NCBI RefSeq assembly: GCF_964340395.1
Contig: NC_135559.1
Location: 11,573,759-11,637,758 of the forward strand
DNA from: Glandiceps talaboti
Taxonomy: Eukaryota > Hemichordata > Enteropneusta > Spengelidae
Reading direction: 5' to 3'
DNA: 64,000 bases
In this document: in pieces, positions 60,827 to 64,000 of the stretch
Layout: every line of letters starts with the position of its first letter
Numbering within the stretch: the first letter of the stretch is position 1
Translations under genes and position numbers: made by a program
Notes under the pieces: generated by a model
Told to the model about the DNA's origin: nothing
The model's database searches: none
Seen by the model: the letters and a program-made list of their open reading frames with translations, nothing else

Positions 60827-62468
60827 AAATATTCGCGTAAAAACCTCATCTGGGTGCCAGCGTTCTGAAAGATTCGATGAGGGATAGCACTACATATAGG
60901 CTAGTAAAAAGTAAGTGAAGAGAAGTAGCTGGTTCGGGCATTGAACTTTTATGATTTAAAGGAACAGGTGCATGACATTGATGTAGGCAGCGACAGTTTG
61001 TCAGCATCAAGCTGTAATGAGGGTAGCAGTACATGTAGCTAGGTCAGACAACTCCAGTTGATTTGATGGTTAACACCAGTTTGTGAATACATACATGTAG
61101 TCTAGCGCTATCTGTGGCAGCGAATTGCGAGATCTCTATTTACATCTAGCTCAGTGAAGTGTTGAGATGAATTTTCAAATTCAAGCCACCCACACCATCA
61201 TTAGCAACACTTGAAATGTTTTCAATGCAACACATTATCAGCACTCCTGTATATTTTTTACATTTTATGAAAGGCACAGTCTGTTTGCAGTACTACATTT
61301 TAGAGCATGAAAAGTAGTCTAGGAAAGGTATAGAAAAAGTTGGTCCAGAACGAAAAAATAACCGTGAGCCACTGATAAAATAACCCTACTGCAAGAACCT
61401 TGGACAGAATCCCAGGCCTTTAAATGACACCTCAGGCCTTAATTTATTAATTAATGGCTGTCAGTGTCAAATAGCGTCCCCCTATTTGCTAAAAAAAAAT
61501 GTGTATTCCTTGTTCCAGTGCAGTGGTGCCATGAAACATAGACTATGTGAGTGCATGGAAAGCATTATAAAAGCAAATGGGTTATGCCACACACCATAAG
61601 TTGTGTACATTAAATGCTCCTAGGTGGATGAAGAATATGGACAACCATGATAACGTATTCTCTGTGATTGGTAATAGATTTCAAGTTAATAGTCTTCTAA
61701 TGCTTTCAAGCTTTTAGTATATGCTTCAAGTATGTGTATATTGAGAATTGTGAAAGCTTTGGCAAAGGAGAGATATGACGATATAAAGTGTACATTTATG
61801 ACAACTTTTTTGTAGATAAAGGTAATGTTACATGTAAACTACATAGGGTGGTGGTGTTGAATGATTAGCCAGATTGAGATATTTCCTTGGTATTCAATTA
61901 TAATATAATTTAGATTATACATTACAGCTTAGCACAGTGTTTTGAAGAATTCAAGTTGACTGCACTTGTATGTAAATCATACGAAGTTGGAGAAAACATT
62001 AACATTAAATATCAAATTCCATTGCAAAAAAAAACCTAGAATTGTCACGTGCCAATTTTGTACAAGTCAACCAGTTAAAGAAGACACACATAGTGATAGT
62101 ACTGTATATGGTTTCCATGGTAATGCATGATTTATTACAAGAACAATTCCAGCATATCTTCTTCCTCAGGTTTATCCTTCTACTACAAGCCAAGATTTTA
62201 TCACCCTTCATAAAAATGAAGTGTGTAGTACTGAGATCAACCCTGCTGATGGACGATTTTATTGTGATGAAATAACATGGCCTTTGGCAGATTACATGTA
62301 CTTAGTCAGTCATGCATTATGGTGATAGTGTAGAACAAGCACTTTCTCTATTAAACTGTGGTCTCAACACATTTGTGTAGATTTGTACCACTCAGTAGCA
62401 ATGAAGCTATAATGTGGAAAGTAGCAAAGTTGGACGAGTACAACATTTTATGTAGACTTTGAGGTATC

Positions 62469-62783
62469 ATGGAAATCGGAATTATCACAAATGTAGTGGT
62501 CCAATTTTTTATCGAAGCAAATGCCACGTTTCTCGCCATGATTTTGCATAACTTCACTCTTACTGTATTAGCCACAAATAGTCAATTGTTGTCACGCAAA
62601 CGCAGTGCAGATCAAGGTCTTCGTTATTTGATCATTGTAAATCTTCCAGCAATATTAGGAACATTTGGTTCCCAGAATATGTTCTCAGTTCTTGGTATTT
62701 CAAACTATCAAAAAAAAAGCTGTATTATTCAACCTTTTCGGTGTGATCTTTTGTTGATATGCACCTCCATGGTGAAACCATAG
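62469..62783 (+). other. unassigned 104-codon open frame
   Basis: ATG-initiated, with two hydrophobic stretches (about residues 5-33 and 53-75). It has no recognised domain and no clear splice partners, and an overlapping minus-strand frame is also open. It could be a decayed coding fragment or chance. Confidence 0.12.
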
Positions 62784-63116
62784 CAACTTGTTTCCTTAGT
62801 AACAAATGTGTTGACATCATTTATTATGTCAGATGACAAATTCTGTGAGGTGACATGTGAAAAAATCAATCCGAAATTGAGCAATTCACAGAATTCTATT
62901 TCTAGACAAATATATTGATATAGATTGTGAACTTGTCAATTAGTAGTTTAAACAGAGAAATATACATGTATGTACACAATGTACATCTGTATGTATCACC
63001 ATGTCAATTTACAATTTAGATCAAGATTTGTGTTTGCAGTGGTTTTTTTTGGTAACACAACTATTATCTGAATTCTTTTCTTCACTGAAAATGTGGAGAT
63101 CAACTCCAGGTGATTC

Positions 63117-63245
63117 TGACCTTTGACCTTTGACATTTGACCTTGCAATCAAAGGTCATCAGTCCAAAATTACATTGATTCATGATTCAAGGAAATAGTA
63201 GTAAATGCCGTAAATTCTGACCTTTGACCTTGTAATCAAAGGTCA
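63117..63245 (-). promoter_or_regulatory. arrays of nuclear-receptor half-sites in a duplicated unit
   Basis: At 63117-63143 four half-sites follow each other every 7 bases: TGACCT, TGACCT, TGACAT, TGACCT, each separated by one T (DR1 spacing). AGGTCA follows in the opposite sense at 63151-63156. A second unit about 100 bases on has TGACCT-T-TGACCT (63218-63230) and AGGTCA (63240-63245). DR1 is the site type used by RXR partners, HNF4 and COUP-TF. Confidence 0.4.
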
Positions 63246-63321
63246 ACTGTCCAATATTAAGTTAATTCATGATTCAGGGAAATATCAGTACTAAATGTAT
63301 ACAAAGATGACTTGAATTCTC

Positions 63322-63444
63322 TGTACCTGAAATAGAATATTACTGTGTAGGCGCATCATAACAAACATTCGATTTCTAGGTCGACACCACTACTTCACAT
63401 ACATTACTATAGGGTCGCCTGAGAATAAGTCGACCTTCTTGAAT
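63322..63444 (-). mobile_element. repeat family M, copy 3
   Basis: Inverted relative to the other copies; tacctgaaatagaatattac, gcgcatcataacaaacattc and aagtcgacctt match. Confidence 0.6.
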
Positions 63445-64000
63445 CTTAGACTAGTTTCGCATATCACATTCACTCACACTTTAATTCACAGGCTTTAATT
63501 CATGGAAATTGTACCCGAACAAGACGATGTATTAGTACTGGGTCAACAGTCTCAAATTCGATTTCAAGATTTGTCGGGTAGAAATTTCATGTTTTGTGGA
63601 AATTGAACCTAAATACGACTATAATTGGAGAATGAGTTAAAATGTGATCAGGTATAGGTTTTGCATGTGTTGGCAGCCAGTCTTGCTGCACTGCTTACAT
63701 GTACACCTTTGGCAGCCAAATCAGAAATTAAATGAAAGATAACCCCAGGAGTATATGCAATCTACCGTACTCTAGTGGTGTGGGCAACTTATAACTCAAT
63801 CAGAAATCAGTATACCTTGGTAACTGCAGGGAGAAATAATTCATTTTAGAATATATGGCCCTCCAACAAGGGGGTTGTGTTACAGTGATTAACTATCCAG
63901 CCAAAAAGTGTACCACTAAGTCCGAATAATTTTTTGATTCACAAAAGTGAAAAAAATTCATAATCTGTTCTCATGTGCATGGAGTTCTATTTATTGTTAA

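Larger units (their letters stand above)
19241..64000 (+). other. DLG: Dlg intron (at least 44.7 kb)
   Basis: After the L27 exon I found no sequence for the expected continuation (the IQEFYE-type end of the L27 region), PDZ, SH3 or guanylate-kinase domains. The rest of the window is therefore read as intron. It is filled with the repeats listed separately. Stretches with nothing recognisable include 19.3-23.9, 25.1-26.6, 27.1-28.4, 29.9-31.6, 38.1-38.6, 50.4-51.7, 54.0-55.0 and 61.0-63.0 kb. A short missed exon cannot be excluded. Confidence 0.7.

Overview
This is eukaryotic, metazoan DNA. It is AT-rich, its genes are split by GT-AG introns, long stretches are non-coding, and it is full of microsatellites, minisatellites, tRNA-derived SINEs and MITEs. 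The repeats and the form of the two recognised genes suggest a marine invertebrate, perhaps a cephalochordate or hemichordate. That placement is an inference and the species is not determined. I see no prokaryotic operon, CRISPR array or phage.

Two genes are well supported and lie head to head around a CpG-richer promoter at about 18.4-18.9 kb. On the minus strand, a TMEM126A/B homologue has three coding exons (15704-15574, 11944-11691, 7809-7547) that splice in phase into a 215-residue membrane protein of mitochondrial complex I assembly. On the plus strand is the 5' end of a Discs-large gene (Dlg, SAP97/PSD-93 type): two coding exons (18915-18966, 19109-19240) carry the L27 domain. The rest of Dlg is not visible, so 19241-64000 reads as one intron of at least 44.7 kb, or two if an exon was missed. 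From memory, human DLG2 and TMEM126B are also adjacent and divergent at 11q14.1, so the arrangement looks like old conserved microsynteny. The shared promoter has NRF1-like, E-box, YY1-like and CRE-like sites.

At the left edge (382-1198, +) two exons join in phase and end in a stop and a polyadenylation signal. They look like the 3' end of an unrecognised gene converging on TMEM126.

Region by region: 1.3-7.2 kb is convergent intergenic DNA with a pair of inverted 0.37-kb repeats and several MITEs. 7.5-18.4 kb is TMEM126 and its repeat-filled introns. 18.4-19.24 kb is the divergent promoter and Dlg exons. 19.24-64 kb is the Dlg intron with a reverse-transcriptase remnant, piggyBac-like, hAT-like and Harbinger-like non-autonomous elements, two nested insertions, a 57-bp minisatellite open in frame for 14 units, and tandem nuclear-receptor half-sites. 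Nearly all other open frames are microsatellite translations or chance.
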